This document shows positions 63,727-64,000 of a stretch of 64,000 bases of DNA, one piece after another. A model generated the notes under the pieces. The model searched no databases. It was not told the DNA's origin and saw nothing but the letters and a program-made list of their open reading frames with translations. The stretch comes from Clostridium saccharobutylicum DSM 13864 (GTDB lineage: Bacteria > Bacillota > Clostridia > Clostridiales > Clostridiaceae): assembly GCF_000473995.1 (NCBI RefSeq), contig NC_022571.1:1948501-2012500 (forward strand), given 5' to 3'. The position numbers and the translations under genes are program-made. How positions within the stretch are numbered: the first letter of the stretch is position 1; each line of letters opens with the position of its first letter.

Positions 63727-64000
63727 TTTGATAAAATACACATTAATAATAAAGGTATTAGATAAATGGATTGTAAAGGTGAATTTTAATATAAGAGGTA
63801 TGTGTGGAGTTAGAAATGCATTATAATTCCATATAATTATGTTAATATATACTTATAATAATAAATATTAACGCAAAAATTAAGAATAATTTAGAAGATG
63901 ATTGTATAAATAATAAAAACATATGTCAATTGTAATTAATATATGTAATGGAAAATAAGTATGATATAAAAATGCAAATGTTTTATGTAAAAATAAGAAA
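63727..64000. other. AT-rich end of window
   Basis: No gene, repeat copy or regulatory site is recognised in the last 270 bases. Confidence 0.4.

Overview
The window is strongly AT-rich chromosomal DNA from an anaerobic, spore-forming Clostridium. Two genes for alpha/beta small acid-soluble spore proteins, purine-rich ribosome binding sites, ATA/AGA-rich codon use and the type of gene content (LicT-PTS, SigI/RsgI, clostridial T-box, nickel-pincer genes) suggest the solvent-forming group around C. beijerinckii and C. saccharoperbutylacetonicum. The species is an inference. I saw no rRNA, tRNA, CRISPR array, prophage or transposase gene.

Layout. 0-7.4 kb: SDR oxidoreductase; a MarR regulator with matching palindromes before itself and before an amidohydrolase/SGNH-hydrolase pair (the SGNH gene has an in-frame stop before its catalytic Asp/His block); two small proteins; a DMT exporter; a HAD phosphatase. 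7.4-8.5 kb: a decay island with remnants of a gamma-glutamylcyclotransferase, an unidentified gene and an aldo/keto reductase, plus an intact MerR-type promoter. 8.5-14.6 kb: an ECF nickel/cobalt transporter followed by larC, larE and larB, which make the nickel-pincer cofactor; no larA client is present. 14.7-26.6 kb: two DEAD-box helicases, methionine aminopeptidase, RecQ, a J-domain-like protein without HPD and a SWIM-SNF2 helicase. 27-34.4 kb: sigI-rsgI, a homocysteine methyltransferase/MTHFR fusion, a GltD-like protein and an amino-acid permease. 34.5-40.5 kb: SASP, an ArsR-regulated metal P-type ATPase and a PadR-linked MFS exporter. 40.7-46.4 kb: a hypothetical protein, an alpha/beta hydrolase, and a truncated LysR divergent from a hydroxyacid dehydrogenase/aminotransferase/KdgT operon. 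46.6-49.9 kb: a licT-bglP locus with two RNA antiterminator sites. 50-54 kb: AEC transporter, GntR regulator and two CobW-type GTPases, the second fused to a DUF1980-like domain. 54.3-56.9 kb: a cysteine-specifier T-box upstream of a chemoreceptor. 57.3-60 kb: ROK regulator-lgt, SASP and a 53-aa membrane peptide. 60.4-63.7 kb: dxs-merR behind a MerR-type promoter, then a Fur-boxed ferric-reductase-like membrane protein split by a 7-A run.

Two families of interspersed palindromic repeats cut across these regions. Family A (about 120-290 bp) forms very long hairpins whose arm sequences differ between copies while pairing, base motifs and tip motif are kept. Family B (about 40-165 bp) has ends resembling AGGCACATGAAAATAAATAAC and usually sits directly after stop codons. 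Neither encodes a protein. Most local regulators have a recognisable operator next to them, so much of the window can be read as small regulator/target modules.

All coordinates and start choices were worked out by eye from the sequence and homology statements come from recognised motifs; no database search was run.
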